Shown in pieces: positions 1-14,782 of a stretch of 64,000 nt of DNA (position 1 is its first letter; every line of letters starts with the position of its first letter). Source of the stretch: Balanoglossus misakiensis (lineage: Eukaryota; Hemichordata); the NCBI GenBank assembly GCA_040954595.2, contig CM082580.2, positions 434,001 through 498,000 on the forward strand, read 5' to 3'. The notes under the pieces were generated by a model. It made no database searches and had not been told where the DNA came from. It saw only the letters and a list, made by a program, of their open reading frames with translations. The position numbers and the translations under genes were made by a program.

Positions 1-1828
1 GATTTTCCCCCAATGGTTTTTTTCAAAATCGACGAAATTTTGAGATTTTGCAAAGTCGAAAATTTGTCATTTTTTGATGATTTTCCCCCATGTTTTTTTT
101 TTAAAATGGACGAAATTTTGAGATTTTGCAAAGTCGAAAATTTGTCATTTTTTGATGATTTTCACCCATGATTTTTTTCAAAAATCGACGAAATTGTGAG
201 ATTTTGCAAAGTCAAAAATTTGTCATTTTTTGATGATTTTCACCCATGTTTTTTTTTTAAAAAAACGACGAACCTATGATTTTTTTCAAAATCGACGAAA
301 TTTTGAGATTTTGCAAAGTCGAAAATTTGTCATTTTTTGATGATTTTCACCCATGATTTTTTTCAAAAATCGACGAAATGTTGAGATTTTGCAAAGTCGA
401 AAATTTGTCATTTTTTGATGATTTTCACCCATGATTTTTTTCAAAAATCGACGAAATGTTGAGATTTTGCAAAGTCGAAAATTTGTCATTTTTTGATGAT
501 TTTCTCCCATGATTTTTTTCAAAAATCGACGAAATTGTGAGATTTTGCAAAGTCGAAAATTTGTCATTTTTTGATGATTTTCACCCATGTTTTTTTTTTT
601 TAAATCGACGAACCTATGATTTTTTTCAAAATCGACGAAATTTTGAGATTTTGCAAAGTCGAAAATTTGTCATTTTTTGATGATTTTCACCCATGATTTT
701 TTTCAAAAATCGACGAAATGTTGAGATTTTGCAAAGTCGATAATTTTGTCATTTTTTGATAATTTTCAACCATATTATTTTTCAAAAACCGACGAAATTT
801 TGAGATTTTGCATAGACGAAAATTTGTCATTTTTTGATGATTTTCACCCATGATTTTTTCAAAAATTGACGAAATTTTGAGATTTGCAAAGTCGAAAATT
901 TGTCATTTTTTGATGATTTTCCCCCAATGGTTTTTTTCAAAATCGACGAAATTTTGAGATTTTGCAAAGTCGAAAATTTGTCATTTTTTGATGATTTTCA
1001 CCCATGTTTTTTTTTTAAAATGGACGAAATTTTGAGATTTTGCAAAGTCGAAAATTTGTCATTTTTTGATGATTTTCACCCATGATTTTTTTCAAAAATC
1101 GACGAAATTGTGAGATTTTGCAAAGTCAAAAATTTGTCATTTTTTGATGATTTTCACCCATGTTTTTTTTTAAAAAAAACGACGAACCTATGATTTTTTT
1201 CAAAATCGACGAAATTTTGAGATTTTGCAAAGTCGAAAATTTGTCATTTTTTGATGATTTTCACCCATGATTTTTTTCAAAAATCGACGAAATGTTGAGA
1301 TTTTGCAAAGTCGAAAATTTGTCATTTTTTGATGATTTTCACCCATGATTTTTTTCAAAAATCGACGAAATGTTGAGATTTTGCAAAGTCGAAAATTTGT
1401 CATTTTTTGATGATTTTCTCCCATGATTTTTTTCAAAAATCGACGAAATTGTGAGATTTTGCAAAGTCGAAAATTTGTCATTTTTTGATGATTTTCACCC
1501 ATGTTTTTTTTTTTTAAATCGACGAACCTATGATTTTTTTCAAAATCGACGAAATTTTGAGATTTTGCAAAGTCGAAAATTTGTCATTTTTTGATGATTT
1601 TCACCCATGATTTTTTTCAAAAATCGACGAAATGTTGAGATTTTGCAAAGTCGATAATTTTGTCATTTTTTGATGATTTTCAACCATATTATTTTTCAAA
1701 AACCGACGAAATTTTGAGATTTTGCATAGACGAAAATTTGTCATTTTTTGATGATTTTCACCCATGATTTTTTCAAAAATTGACGAAATTTTGAGATTTT
1801 GCAAAGTCGAAAATTTGTCATTTTTTGA
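1..1828. repeat. Higher-order repeat, 914-bp period (satellite A)
   Basis: The block starting at 1 with GATTTTCCCCCAATGG recurs at 915 and is almost identical for the whole 914 bp, including private variants such as the 'ACGACGAACCTATG' junction at about 267 and 1180. Neighbouring 78-bp units within the block differ much more from each other. This is the signature of higher-order amplification, probably by unequal crossover. Confidence 0.85.
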
Positions 1829-2219
1829 TGATTTTCACCCATGATTTTTTTCAAAAATCGACGAAATGTTGAGATTTTGCAAAGTCGAAAATTTGTAATT
1901 TTTTGATGATTTTCACCCATGATTTTTTTCAAAAATCGACGAAATGTTGAGATTTTGCAAAGTCGAAAATTTGTAATTTTTTGATGATTTTCACCCATGA
2001 TTTTTTTCAAAAATCGACGAAATTGTGAGATTTTGCAAAGTCGATAATTTGTCATTTTTTGATGATTTTCCCCCAATGTTTTTTTTCAAAATCGACGAAA
2101 TTTTGAGATTTTGCAAAGTCGAAAATTTTCTCATTTTTTGATGATTTTCCCCCATGTTTTTTTTCAAAAATCGACGAAATTTTGAGATTTTGCAAAGTCG
2201 AAAATTTGTCATTTTTTGA

Positions 2220-5200
2220 TGATTTTCACCCATGTTTTTTTTTAAAAAATCGACGTACCTATGATTTTTTTCAAAATCGACGAAAATTTGAGATTTTGCA
2301 AAGATGAAAATTTGTCATTTTTGATGATTTTTACCCATAATTTTTTTTCAGAAATGGACGAAATTTTGAGATTTTGCAAAGACGAAAATTTGTCATTTTT
2401 TGTTGATTTTCACCCATGATTTTTTTTCAAAAATCGACGAAATTTTGAGATTTTGCAAAGTCGAAAATGTGTCATTTTTTGATGATTTTTACCCATGATT
2501 TTTTGTCAAAAATGGACGAAATTTTGAGATTTTGCAAAGTCGAAAATTTGTTATTTTTTGATGATTTTCACCCATGTCTTTTTTTAAAAATCGCAAAATT
2601 TTGAGATTTTGCAAAGAGGAAAATTTGTCATTTTTTTCATGATTTTCCCCCATGATTTTTTTCAAAAATCGACGAAATTTTGAGATTTTGCAAAGTCGAA
2701 AATTTGTCATTTTTTGATGATTTTTCACCCATGATTTTTTTTCAAAAATCGACGAAATTTTGAGATTTTGCAGTCGAAAATTTGTCATTTTTTGATGATT
2801 TTCACCCATGATTTTTTCAAAAATCGACGAAATTTTGAGATTTTGCAAAGTCGAAAATGTGTTATTTTTTGATGATTTTCACCCGTTTTTTTTCAAAATT
2901 TGTCATTTTTTGATGATTTTCACCCATGATTTTTTTTCAAAAATCGACGAAATTTCGAGATTTTGCAAAGTCGAAAATGTGTCATTTTTTGATGATTTTC
3001 CCCCATGATTTTTTTCAAAAATCGACGAAATTTTGAGATTTTGCAAAGTTGAAAATTTTTCAAAAATCGACGAAATTTATAGATTTTGCAAAGAGGAAAA
3101 TTTGTCATTTTTTGATGATTTTCACCCATGATTTTTTTCAAAATTGATGAAATTTTGAGTTTTTGCAGTCGAAAATTTGTCATTTTTTGATGATTTTCAC
3201 CCATATTATTTTTCAAAAACCGACGAAATTTTGAGATTTTGCAAACATGAAAATTTGTCATTTTTTGATGATTTTCACCCATGATTTTTTCAAAAATCGA
3301 CGAAATTATGAGATTTTGCAAAGTCGAAAATTTGTCATTTTTTGATGATTTTCACCCATGTTTTTTTTAAAAAAATCGACGTACCTATGATTTTTTTCAA
3401 AATCGACGAAATTTTGTGATTTTGCAAAGTCGAAAATTTTGTCATTTTTTGATGATTTTTAACCATGATTTTTTTTCAAAAATCGACGAAATTTTGAGAT
3501 TTTGCAAAGTCGAAAATTTTGTCATTTTTTGATGATTTTCACCCATGATTTTTTTCAAAAATCGACGAAATTTTGAGATTTTGCAAAGTCGAAAATGTGT
3601 CATTTTTTGATGATTTTCACCCATGTTTTTTTTTAAAAATCGACGAACCTATGATTTTTTTCAAAATCGAAAAAATTTTGAGATTTTGCAAAGTCGAAAA
3701 TTTGTCATTTTTTGATGATTTTCACCCATGATTTTCTTCAAAAATCGACGAAATGTTGAGATTTTTCAAAGTCGAAAAATTGTCATTTTTTGATGATTTT
3801 CACCCATGATTTTTTTCAAAAATCGACGAAATGTTGAGATTTTGCAAAGTCGAAAATTTTGTCATTTTTTGATGATTTTCAACCATGATTTTTTTTCAAA
3901 AATCGACGAAAATTTGAGATTTTGCAAAGATGAAAATTTGTCATTTTTGATGATTTTTACCCATAATTTTTTTTCAGAAATGGACGAAATTTTGAGATTT
4001 TGCAAAGTCGAAAATGTGTCATTTTTTGATGATTTTCACCCATGATTTTTTCAAAAATTGACTAAATTTTGAGATTTTGCAAAGTCGAAAATTTGTCATT
4101 TTTTGATGATTTTTCACCCATGATTTTTTTTCAAAAATCGACGAAATTTTGAGATTTTGCAGTCGAAAATTTGTCATTTTTTGATGATTTTCACCCATGA
4201 TTTTTTCAAAAATCGACGAAATTTTGAGATTTTGCAAAGTCGAAAATTTGTCATTTTTTGATGATTTTCACCCATGTTTTTTTTTAAAAAATCGACGTAC
4301 CTATGATTTTTTTCAAAATCGACGAAAATTTGAGATTTTGCAAAGATGAAAATTTGTCATTTTTGATGATTTTTACCCATAATTTTTTTTCAGAAATGGA
4401 CGAAATTTTGAGATTTTGCAAAGACGAAAATTTGTCATTTTTTGATGATTTTCACCCATGATTTTTTTTCAAAAATCGACGAAATTTTGAGATTTTGCAA
4501 AGTCGAAAATGTGTCATTTTTTGATGATTTTTACCCATGATTTTTTTTCAAAAATGGACGAAATTTTGAGATTTTGCAAAGTCGAAAATTTGTTATTTTT
4601 TGATGATTTTCACCCATGTCTTTTTTTAAAAATCGACGAAATTTTGAGATTTTGCAAAGAGGAAAATTTGTCATTTTTTTCATGATTTTCCCCCATGATT
4701 TTTTTCAAAAATCGACGAAATTTTGAGATTTTGCAAAGTCGAAAATTTGTCATTTTTTGATGATTTTTCACCCATGATTTTTTTTCAAAAATCGACGAAA
4801 TTTTGAGATTTTGCAGTCGAAAATTTGGCATTTTTTGATGATTTTCACCCATGATTTTTTCAAAAATCGACGAAATTTTGAGATTTTGCAAAGTCGAAAA
4901 TGTGTCATTTTTTGATGATTTTCACCCGTTTTTTTTCAAAATTTGTCATTTTTTGATGATTTTCACCCATGATTTTTTTTCAAAAATCGACGAAATTTTG
5001 AGATTTTGCAAAGTCGAAAATGTGTCATTTTTTGATGATTTTCCCCCATGATTTTTTTCAAAAATCGACGAAATTTTGAGATTTTGCAAAGTTGAAAATT
5101 TTTCAAAAATCGACGAAATTTATAGATTTTGCAAAGAGGAAAATTTGTCATTTTTTGATGATTTTCACCCATGATTTTTTTCAAAATTGATGAAATTTTG

Positions 5201-5333
5201 AGTTTTTGCAGTCGAAAATTTGTCATTTTTTGATGATTTTCACCCATATTATTTTTCAAAAACCGACGAAATTTTGAGATTTTGCAAACATGAAAATTTG
5301 TCATTTTTTGATGATTTTCACCCATGATTTTTT
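2220..5333. repeat. Higher-order duplication offset by ~2043 bp (satellite A)
   Basis: The stretch at about 2220-3290 is repeated at about 4262-5333 with the same unit order and the same private changes, for example a unit missing AAAG before TCGAAAATTTG, the CACCCGTTTTTTTTC junction and the CAAACATGAAAA variant. The offset is 2043 bp over most of the block. The sequence in between is other array material. Confidence 0.8.
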
Positions 5334-8300
5334 CAAAAATTGACTAAATTTTGAGATTTTGCAAAGTCGAAAATTTGTCATTTTTTGATGATTTTTCACC
5401 CATGATTTTTTTTCAAAAATCGACGAAATTTTGAGATTTTGCAGTCGAAAATTTGTCATTTTTTGATGATTTTCACCCATGATTTTTTCAAAAATCGACG
5501 AAATTTTGAGATTTTGCAAAGTCGAAAATTTGTCATTTTTTGATGATTTTCACCCATGTCTTTTTTCAAAAATCGAAAAAATTTTGAGATTTTGCAAAGT
5601 CGAAAATTTGTCATTTTTTGATGATTTTCACCCATGATTTTCTTCAAAAATTGACGAAATTTTGAGATTTTGCAAAGTCGAAAATTTGTCATTTTTTGAT
5701 GATTTTTCACCCATGATTTTTTTTCAAAAATCGACGAAATTTTGAGATTTTGCAGTCGAAAATTTGTCATTTTTTGATGATTTTCACCCATGATTTTTTC
5801 AAAAATCGACGAAATTTTGAGATTTTGCAAAGTCGAAAATTTGTCATTTTTTGATGATTTTCACCCATGTTTTTTTTAAAAAAATCGACGTACCTATGAT
5901 TTTTTTCAAAATCGACGAAATTTTGTGATTTTGCAAAGTCGAAAATTTTGTCATTTTTTGATGATTTTTAACCATGATTTTTTTTCAAAAATCGACGAAA
6001 TTTTGAGATTTTGCAAAGTCGAAAATTTTGTCATTTTTTGATGATTTTCACCCATGATTTTTTTCAAAAATCGACGAAAATTTGAGATTTTGCAAAGATG
6101 AAAATTTGTCATTTTTGATGATTTTTACCCATAATTTTTTTTCAGAAATGGACGAAATTTTGAGATTTTGCAAAGTCGAAAATGTGTCATTTTTTGATGA
6201 TTTTCACCCGTTTTTTTTTCAAAATTTGTCATTTTTTCATGATTTTCACCCATGATTTTTTTCAAAAATCGACGAAATTTTGAGATTTTGCAAAGTCGAA
6301 AATTTGTCATTTTTTGATGATTTTCACCCATGATTTTTTTCAAAAATCGACGAAATTTTGAGATTTTGCAAAGTCGAAAATTTGTCATTTTTTGATGATT
6401 TTCACCCATGTTTTTTTTAAAAAAATCGACGTACCTATGATTTTTTTCAAAATCGACGAAAATTTGAGATTTTGCAAAGATGAAAATTTGTCATTTTTGA
6501 TGATTTTTACCCATAATTTTTTTTCAGAAATGGACGAAATTTTGAGATTTTGCAAAGACGAAAATTTGTCATTTTTTAATGATTTTCACCCATGATTTTT
6601 TGTCAAAAATCGACGAAATTTTGAGATTTTGCAAAGTCGAAAATGTGTCATTTTTTGATGATTTTTACCCATGATTTTTTTCAAAAATCGATGAAATTTT
6701 GAGATTTTGCAGTAAAAAAATTGTCATTTTTTGATGATTTTCAACCATGATTTTTTTCAAAATTGACGAAATTTTGAGATTTTGCAGTCGAAAATTTGTC
6801 ATTTTTTGATCATTTTCCCCCATGATTTTTTTCAAAAATCGACGAAATTTTCAGATTTTGCAAAGTCGAAAATTTGTCATTTTTTCATGATTTTCACCCA
6901 TGATTTTTTCAAAAATCGACGAAATTTTGAGATTTTGCAGTCGAAAATTTGTAATTTTTTGATGATTTTCCCCCATGATTTTTTTCAAAAATCGACGAAA
7001 TTTTGAGATTTTGCAAAGTCGAAATTTTGTCATTTTTTGATGATTTTCACCCATGATTTTCTTCAAAAATCGACGAAATTTTGAGATTTTGCAAAGTCGA
7101 AAATTTGTCATTTTTTGATTATTTTCACCCATGATTTTTTTCAAAAATCGACGAAATTTTGAGATTTTGCGAAGTCGAAAATTTGTCATTTTTTGATGAT
7201 TTTCACCCATGATTTTTTTCAAAAATCGACGAAATGTTGAGATTTTGCAAAGTCGAAAAATTGTCATTTTTTGATGATTTTCACCCATGATTTTTTTCAA
7301 AAATCGACGAAATGTTGAGATTTTGCAAAGTCGAAAATTTTGTCATTTTTTGATGATTTTCAACCATGATTTTTTTTCAAAAATCGACGAAAATTTGAGA
7401 TTTTGCAAAGATGAAAATTTGTCATTTTTGATGATTTTTACCCATAATTTTTTTTCAAAAATGGACGAAATTTTGAGATTTTGCAAAGACGAAAATTTGT
7501 CATTTTTTGATGATTTTCACCCATGATTTTTTTTCAAAAATCGACGAAATTTTAAGATTTTGCAAAGAGGAAAATTTGTCATTTTTTCATGATTTTCCCC
7601 CATGATTTTTTTCAAAAATCGACGAAATTTTGAGATTTTGCAAAGTCGAAAATTTTGTCATTTTTTGATGATTTTCAAACATGATTTTTTTTCAAAAATC
7701 GACGAAAATTTGAGATTTTGCAAAGATGAAAATTTGTCATTTTTGATGATTTTTACCCATAATTTTTTTTCAGAAATGGACGAAATTTTGAGATTTTGCA
7801 AAGACGAAAATTTGTCATTTTTTGATGATTTTCACCCATGATTTTTTTTCAAAAATCGACGAAATTTTGAGATTTTGCAAAGTCGAAAATGTGTCATTTT
7901 TTGATGATTTTTACCCATGATTTTTTTTCAAAAATGGACGAAATTTTGAGATTTTGCAAAGTCGAAAATTTGTTATTTTTTGATGATTTTCACCCATGTC
8001 TTTTTTTAAAAATCGACGAAATTTTGAGATTTTGCAAAGAGGAAAATTTGTCATTTTTTTCATGATTTTCCCCCATGATTTTTTTCAAAAATCGACGAAA
8101 TTTTGAGATTTTGCAAAGTCGAAAATTTGTCATTTTTTGATGATTTTCACCCATGTCTTTTTTCAAAAATCGAAAAAATTTTGAGATTTTGCAAAGTCGA
8201 AAATTTGTCATTTTTTGATGATTTTCACCCATGATTTTCTTCAAAAATTGACGAAATTTTGAGATTTTGCAAAGTCGAAAATTTGTCATTTTTTGATGAT

Positions 8301-10305
8301 TTTCACCTATGATTTTTTTCAAAAATCAACAAAATTTTGAGATTTTGCAAAGTCGAAAATTTGTCATTTTTTTGATGATTTTCACCCATGATTTTTTTCA
8401 AAAATCGACGAAATTTTGAGATTTTGCAAAGAGGAAAATTTGTCATTTTTTTCATGATTTTCCCCCATGATTTTTTTCAAAAATCGACGAAATTTTGAGA
8501 TTTTGCAAAGTCGAAAATTTGTCATTTTTTGATGATTTTCACCCATGTCTTTTTTCAAAAATCGAAAAAATTTTGAGGTTTTGCAAAGTCGAAAATTTGT
8601 CATTTTTTGATGATTTTCACCCATGATTTTCTTCAAAAATCGACGAAATGTTGAGATTTCGCAAAGTCGAAAAATTGTCATTTTTTGATGATTTTCACCC
8701 ATGATTTTTTTCAAAAATCGACGAAATGTTGAGATTTTGCAAAGTCGAAAATTTTGTCATTTTTTGATGATTTTCAACCATGATTTTTTTTCAAAAATCG
8801 ACGAAAATTTGAGATTTTGCAAAGATGAAAATTTGTCATTTTTGATGATTTTTACCCATAATTTTTTTTCAGAAATGGACGAAATTTTGAGATTTTGCAA
8901 AGTCGAAAATGGACGAAATTTTGAGATTTTGCAAAGACGAAAATTTGTCATTTTTTGATGATTTTCACCCATGATTTTTTCAAAAATTGACGAAATTTTG
9001 AGATTTTGCAAAGTCGAAAATTTGTCATTTTTTGATGATTTTCACACATGATTTTTTTCAAAAATCGACGAAATTGTGAGATTTTGCAAAGACGAAAATT
9101 TGTCATTTTTTGATGATTTTTACCCATGATTTTTTTTCAAAAATGGACGAAATTTTGAGATTTTGCAAAGTCGAAAATTTGTTATTTTTTGATGATTTTC
9201 ACCCATGTCTTTTTTTAAAAATCGACGAAATTTTGAGATTTTGCAGAGGAAAATTTGTCATTTTTTCATGATTTTCCCCCATGATTTTTTTAAAAAATCG
9301 ACGAAATTTTGAGATTTTGCAAAGTCGACGAAAATGTGTCATTTTTTGATGATTTTCACCCGTTTTTTTTTCAAAATTTGTCATTTTTTCATGATTTTCA
9401 CCCATGATTTTTTTTCAAAAATCGACGAAATTTTGAGATTTTGCAAAGTCGTAAATGTGTCATTTTTTGATGATTTTCACCAGTTTTTTTTTTTCAAAAT
9501 TTGTCATTTTTTGATGATTTTCACACATGATTTTTTTCAAAAAACGACGAAATTTTGAGATTTTGCAAAGAGGAAAATTTGTCATTTTTTCATGATTTTC
9601 ACCCATGATTTTTTTCAAAAATCGACGAAATTTTGAGATTTTGCAAAGAGGAAAATTTGTCATTTTTTCATGATTTTCCCCCATGATTTTTTTTCAAAAA
9701 TCGACGAAAATTTGAGATTTTGCAAAGACGAAAATTTGTCATTTTTGATGATTTTTACCCATGATTTTTTTTCAAAAATGGACGAAATTTTGAGATTTTG
9801 CAAAGACGAAAATTTGTCATTTTTTGATGATTTTCACCAATGATTTTTTTTCAAAAAACGACGAAATTTTGAGATTTTGCAGAGGAAAATGTGTCATTTT
9901 TTGATGATTTTCACCCATGTTTTTTTTTTAAAAATCGACGAACCTATGATTTTTTTTCAAAATCGACGAAATTTTGTGATTTTACAAAGTCGAAAATTTT
10001 GTCATTTTTTGATGATTTTCAACCATGATTTTTTTTCAAAAATCGACGAAAATTTGAGATTTTGCAAAGACGAAAATTTGTCATTTTTGATGATTTTTAC
10101 CCATGATTTTTTTTCAAAAATGGACGAAATTTTGAGATTTTGCAAAGACGAAAATTTGTCATTTTTTTGATGATTTTCACCCATGATTTTTTTTCAAAAA
10201 TCGACGAAATTTTGAGATTTTGCAGAGAGGAAAATTTGTCATTTTTTCATGATTTTCCCCCATGATTTTTTTCAAAAATCGACGAAATTTTGAGATTTTG
10301 CAAAG

Positions 10306-12200
10306 TCGAAAATTTGTCATTTTTTGATGATTTTCACCCATGATTTTTTTCAAAAATTGACGAAATGTTGAGATTTTGCAAAGTCGAAAATTTGTCATTT
10401 TTTGATGATTTTCACCCATGATTTTTTTCAAAAATGGACGAAATTTTGAGATTTTGCAAAGACGAAAATTTGTCATTTTTTGATGATTTTCACCCATGAT
10501 TTTTTTTCAAAAATCGACGAAATTTTAAGATTTTGCAAAGAGGAAAATTTGTCATTTTTTCATGATTTTCCCCCATGATTTTTTTCAAAAATCGACGAAA
10601 TTTTGAGATTTTGCAAAGTCGAAAATTTTGTCATTTTTTGATGATTTTCAACCATGATTTTTTTTCAAAAATCGACGAAAATTTGAGATTTTGCAAAGAT
10701 GAAAATTTGTCATTTTTGATGATTTTTACCCATAATTTTTTTTCAGAAATGGACGAAATTTTGAGATTTTGCAAAGACGAAAATTTGTCATTTTTTGATG
10801 ATTTTCACCCATGATTTTTTTTCAAAAATCGACGAAATTTTGAGATTTTGCAAAGTCGAAAATGTGTCATTTTTTGATGATTTTTACCCATGATTTTTTT
10901 TCAAAAATGGACGAAATTTTGAGATTTTGCAAAGTCGAAAATTTGTTATTTTTTGATGATTTTCACCCATGTCTTTTTTTAAAAATCGACGAAATTTTGA
11001 GATTTTGCAAAGAGGAAAATTTGTCATTTTTTTCATGATTTTCCCCCATGATTTTTTTCAAAAATCGACGAAATTTTGAGATTTTGCAAAGTCGAAAATT
11101 TGTCATTTTTTGATGATTTTCACCCATGTCTTTTTTCAAAAATCGAAAAAATTTTGAGATTTTGCAAAGTCGAAAATTTGTCATTTTTTGATGATTTTCA
11201 CCCATGATTTTCTTCAAAAATCGACGAAATTTTGAGATTTTGCAAAGTCGAAAATTTGTCATTTTTTGATGATTTTCACCTATGATTTTTTTCAAAAATC
11301 AACAAAATTTTGAGATTTTGCAAAGTCGAAAATTTGTCATTTTTTGATGATTTTCACCCATGATTTTTTTCAAAAATTGACGAAATGTTGAGATTTTGCA
11401 AAGTCGAAAATTTGTCATTTTTTGATGATTTTCACCCATGATTTTTTTCAAAAATGGACGAAATTTTGAGATTTTGCAAAGACGAAAATTTGTCATTTTT
11501 TGATGATTTTCACCCATGATTTTTTTTCAAAAATCGACGAAATTTTAAGATTTTGCAAAGAGGAAAATTTGTCATTTTTTCATGATTTTCCCCCATGATT
11601 TTTTTCAAAAATCGACGAAATTTTGAGATTTTGCAAAGTCGAAAATTTTGTCATTTTTTGATGATTTTCAACCATGATTTTTTTTCAAAAATCGACGAAA
11701 ATTTGAGATTTTGCAAAGATGAAAATTTGTCATTTTTGATGATTTTTACCCATAATTTTTTTTCAGAAATGGACGAAATTTTGAGATTTTGCAAAGACGA
11801 AAATTTGTCATTTTTTGATGATTTTCACCCATGATTTTTTTTCAAAAATCGACGAAATTTTGAGATTTTGCAAAGTCGAAAATGTGTCATTTTTTGATGA
11901 TTTTTACCCATGATTTTTTTTCAAAAATGGACGAAATTTTGAGATTTTGCAAAGTCGAAAATTTGTTATTTTTTGATGATTTTCACCCATGTCTTTTTTT
12001 AAAAATCGACGAAATTTTGAGATTTTGCAAAGAGGAAAATTTGTCATTTTTTTCATGATTTTCCCCCATGATTTTTTTCAAAAATCGACGAAATTTTGAG
12101 ATTTTGCAAAGTCGAAAATTTGTCATTTTTTGATGATTTTCACCCATGTCTTTTTTCAAAAATCGAAAAAATTTTGAGATTTTGCAAAGTCGAAAATTTG
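10306..12200. repeat. Higher-order repeat, 1020-bp period (satellite A)
   Basis: Two near-identical 1020-bp blocks lie in tandem (10306-11325, and from 11326 to about 12200). Part of the same block also occurs about 2973 bp earlier (7600-8320). This is the most homogeneous part of the array and suggests the most recent amplification, close to the right edge. Confidence 0.85.
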
Positions 12201-12433
12201 TCATTTTTTTGATGATTTTCACCCATGATTTTTTTCAAAAATCGACGAAATTTTGAGATTTTGCAAAGTCGAAAATTTGTCATTTTTTGATGATTTTCAC
12301 CCATGATTTTTTTCAAAATTGACGAAATTTTGAGATTTTGCAAAGTCGAAAATTTCTCATTTTTTGATGCATTTTCACCCATGATTTTTTTTCAAAAAAC
12401 GACGAAATTTTGAGATTTTGCAAAGTCGAAAAC

Positions 12434-13950
12434 AAGCATCGTCCGATTCGAATTCGACTCGTCATCGGTAGCTTTGTTTATTTCGCCCTTGGAGACCTCC
12501 CCTGGCCTCGTTAGGATGACTGTTACCAGGACTACCTTAAACCAATCTTTTCGAACCGGACGGTACACACGTCATGTCTTTGTTAATTGTCCAGGTACCA
12601 GAGTGTACGTGTGGGCTCCCTAAACCACTCATTGGCGGCCGGTCCCTGTCCGAATAAACACGTTTGACAGACAAAAAATGATGAACAAGTGGCTTATTTC
12701 AATACTTCGTTAACTAGACGGCTGAACTCTGAATGTTGATTCAGCAAAAAAAATGTGTTTACGGCAAGGTTTCGATCAATACGACACATTTACCATTGAA
12801 AACGCCCAAAGTAAGTGGGGGCGTTTGACCAAAACCACGCCCAGGTGCATGTGAACGGCCGAAGCAGTGTAACGTTTCACATTCCGTGCAACGTCCGACA
12901 CTGTGTGAAAGCGGTTGCTGTCGGGTGGCTTGACCTAATTTTCGTACATTGATATGCATTTGACACCTCACTACCTGTTTTCTCAATATTGCTAAAACTT
13001 TGCGTTGAAATATCACTGAAATGTTGATGATCCACGCACAAGTCGTCTACCCCGGCATGAAAAGCGTCTTATACAAGAAAACTAATTGCACATGACCACC
13101 AAGGTCATACCGCAAGGTGTGTCTAAATGTCAAGGAAGGACACTTGGGTCAAGAACGACCATGACGGAGGAAAAACCGACAAGTCATTGTGTAACCTGTT
13201 TACTTGCCAATAGTCAAACGTCAAAATTTACTCTCAACTTGGTTGCAGATCGAGTCTCCCGAATTTCCAACTTTTATGATTGGGTAAATACCGATATGCG
13301 ACTGGTATGCGACGCGTTGACGACGCGAAGATTTTGTTGAAATCAAATGGTTTGTCAAATGTCATCTCACACTGGAGATACCGTGGTCATCTGACATGAA
13401 AGGGTTCGATTGGGTCTGACCGCCGTCGTTCATCCATGCTTAGAAAGCGGCGATCATGGTACAAAGTAAAACCAAGGTCAAACCTTACTGAACACATGTA
13501 TTGCATGGGGAAACTTTTCTCCCTGTCTGTGTACTGAACACGTACCGTGATTGCCATAGTTACAAACGTTACCACGTGAGAGAGATTGCATTTTACATCT
13601 GTCTTTTCAATTTTGTTGCTTTCTTACTATTCGGAATGATGGAGTCGAAACGAAAACTTTTTGCTTCAGGTGGACCTAGGGGAAATACCTTATTTGTGAC
13701 TTTTTTCATGACCCTAAAAAGACGTCGGAATTAATGTGGCTGAGGTCACTCAGGACGACGGAATGGTTGAGCGATTTTATTTTATGAGCTCCCACTAGTA
13801 TTTGTTTTATTGTTTCGGCAGTGTGCCGCGTTATTCGAGCAATCTGCAATCTGAAAACGAACGGTTTTCAAAGTTTATAACAGAAGAAGAGGGGTTTAAG
13901 CATGAAAGGTCCTTTTGTCTCCCTCGCTGTGTTTGTGTCACTGTGTCTTT
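12434..13950. other. Unique sequence, no gene recognised
   Basis: Immediately after the satellite the base composition becomes balanced. The open frames here are all under 90 codons, have no recognisable motif and overlap each other on both strands. I see no convincing exon. Confidence 0.6.
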
Positions 13951-14160
13951 GACGTCTGACTGACTGATTAACTGGCTGACTGACTTACTGACTGTCTGTC
14001 AACGTCTGTCTGTCTGACTGTCTGCCCCCTCTCTCTGAGAGAGAGAGTGAGCGAGCGAGCGAGCGACCGGTGAGTGTCTCTACTGATGAATGTTGCTCTG
14101 TCTGTCTGCTTGTGTCTGTCTGCCACTCTGCCTGTTTCACTCTGTCTCTCCTAATTTCTT
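13950..14160. repeat. Simple repeats (CTGA/CTGT)n and (GA)n/(GAGC)n
   Basis: Imperfect tetranucleotide runs of CTGA, CTGT and TCTG are followed by a CTCTCTCTGAGAGAGAGAG turn and GAGCGAGCGAGC, then more TCTG-rich sequence. The CT/GA turn is a small perfect palindrome. Confidence 0.85.
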
Positions 14161-14782
14161 TAAAATTAGGGATATGCTATTAATGCGATATGAAAGTCAG
14201 ACACGACGGAAACCTTTTATTCTCAAAACTGTCTGTTGTTTGCTGTTAAATATTGCAAAAGGTTAAGGGCCCTTTTCGCACGAGACACATGGCTTTGCAG
14301 CCGTAGCTCCCAATGTCATAACGATTACCCGAACTACCCTAATTTTAGCCCGCCGACCCAAAACAGTTTAGATCTTCGCAAACCGGAAGTAAAAATAACG
14401 ATGTCAAATATAAAACAATTCATGAAAATTGCGAGAATCACGCAAGAACTATGATGTCATTCTTCTACACTACGACGGCCAAAGATATAAAAAAAATTGA
14501 AAAATAAAAAAATGTCCCTTTCTACCTACAATATTTTTGAAAACCATGTAATCGGAATAGCACATATTAGTTTTTTTGGCCTGAGACATATCCAATTTCC
14601 CAACTGAACATGACACGTGATCAAGCATTTTCGACTTATCAGATGCAATCGCTGAACACCTCACACTGAGCGAGGTTTTGTCTGTCTTTATACGCGCCCT
14701 TTGTATTTGTGCGTGACATGTCCAAGCCTTGTTAGGAACTCCCGTAAAATTCTACTCAAATGATGTATACTTTCATACTTAC

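Larger units (their letters stand above)
1..12433. repeat. Satellite A, ~78-bp tandem array
   Basis: About 155-160 head-to-tail copies of a T-rich unit of about 78 bp, all in the same orientation. Recognisable blocks are TTTTTGATGATTTTCACCC, an oligo-T/oligo-A tract, ATCGACGAAATTTTGAGATT and TTGCAAAGTCGAAAATTTG. Copies differ by point changes, by the length of the T tract and by small deletions. Some are shortened around an 'AACCTATG' or 'TACCTATG' junction that recurs at regular positions. The array starts before the window and ends sharply at about 12433. Because 78 is 26 codons, the minus strand reads through as a repeating 26-residue peptide (MGENHQKMTNF...); frames break wherever a unit has a non-triplet indel. 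No gene is called here. Confidence 0.97.

Noticed and set aside
286-8958. Many frames of 60-150 codons reading MGENHQKMTNF... or its plus-strand shadow
   Set aside because: They are translations of satellite A. They exist only because the unit is 78 bp, overlap on both strands and break at every non-triplet indel.
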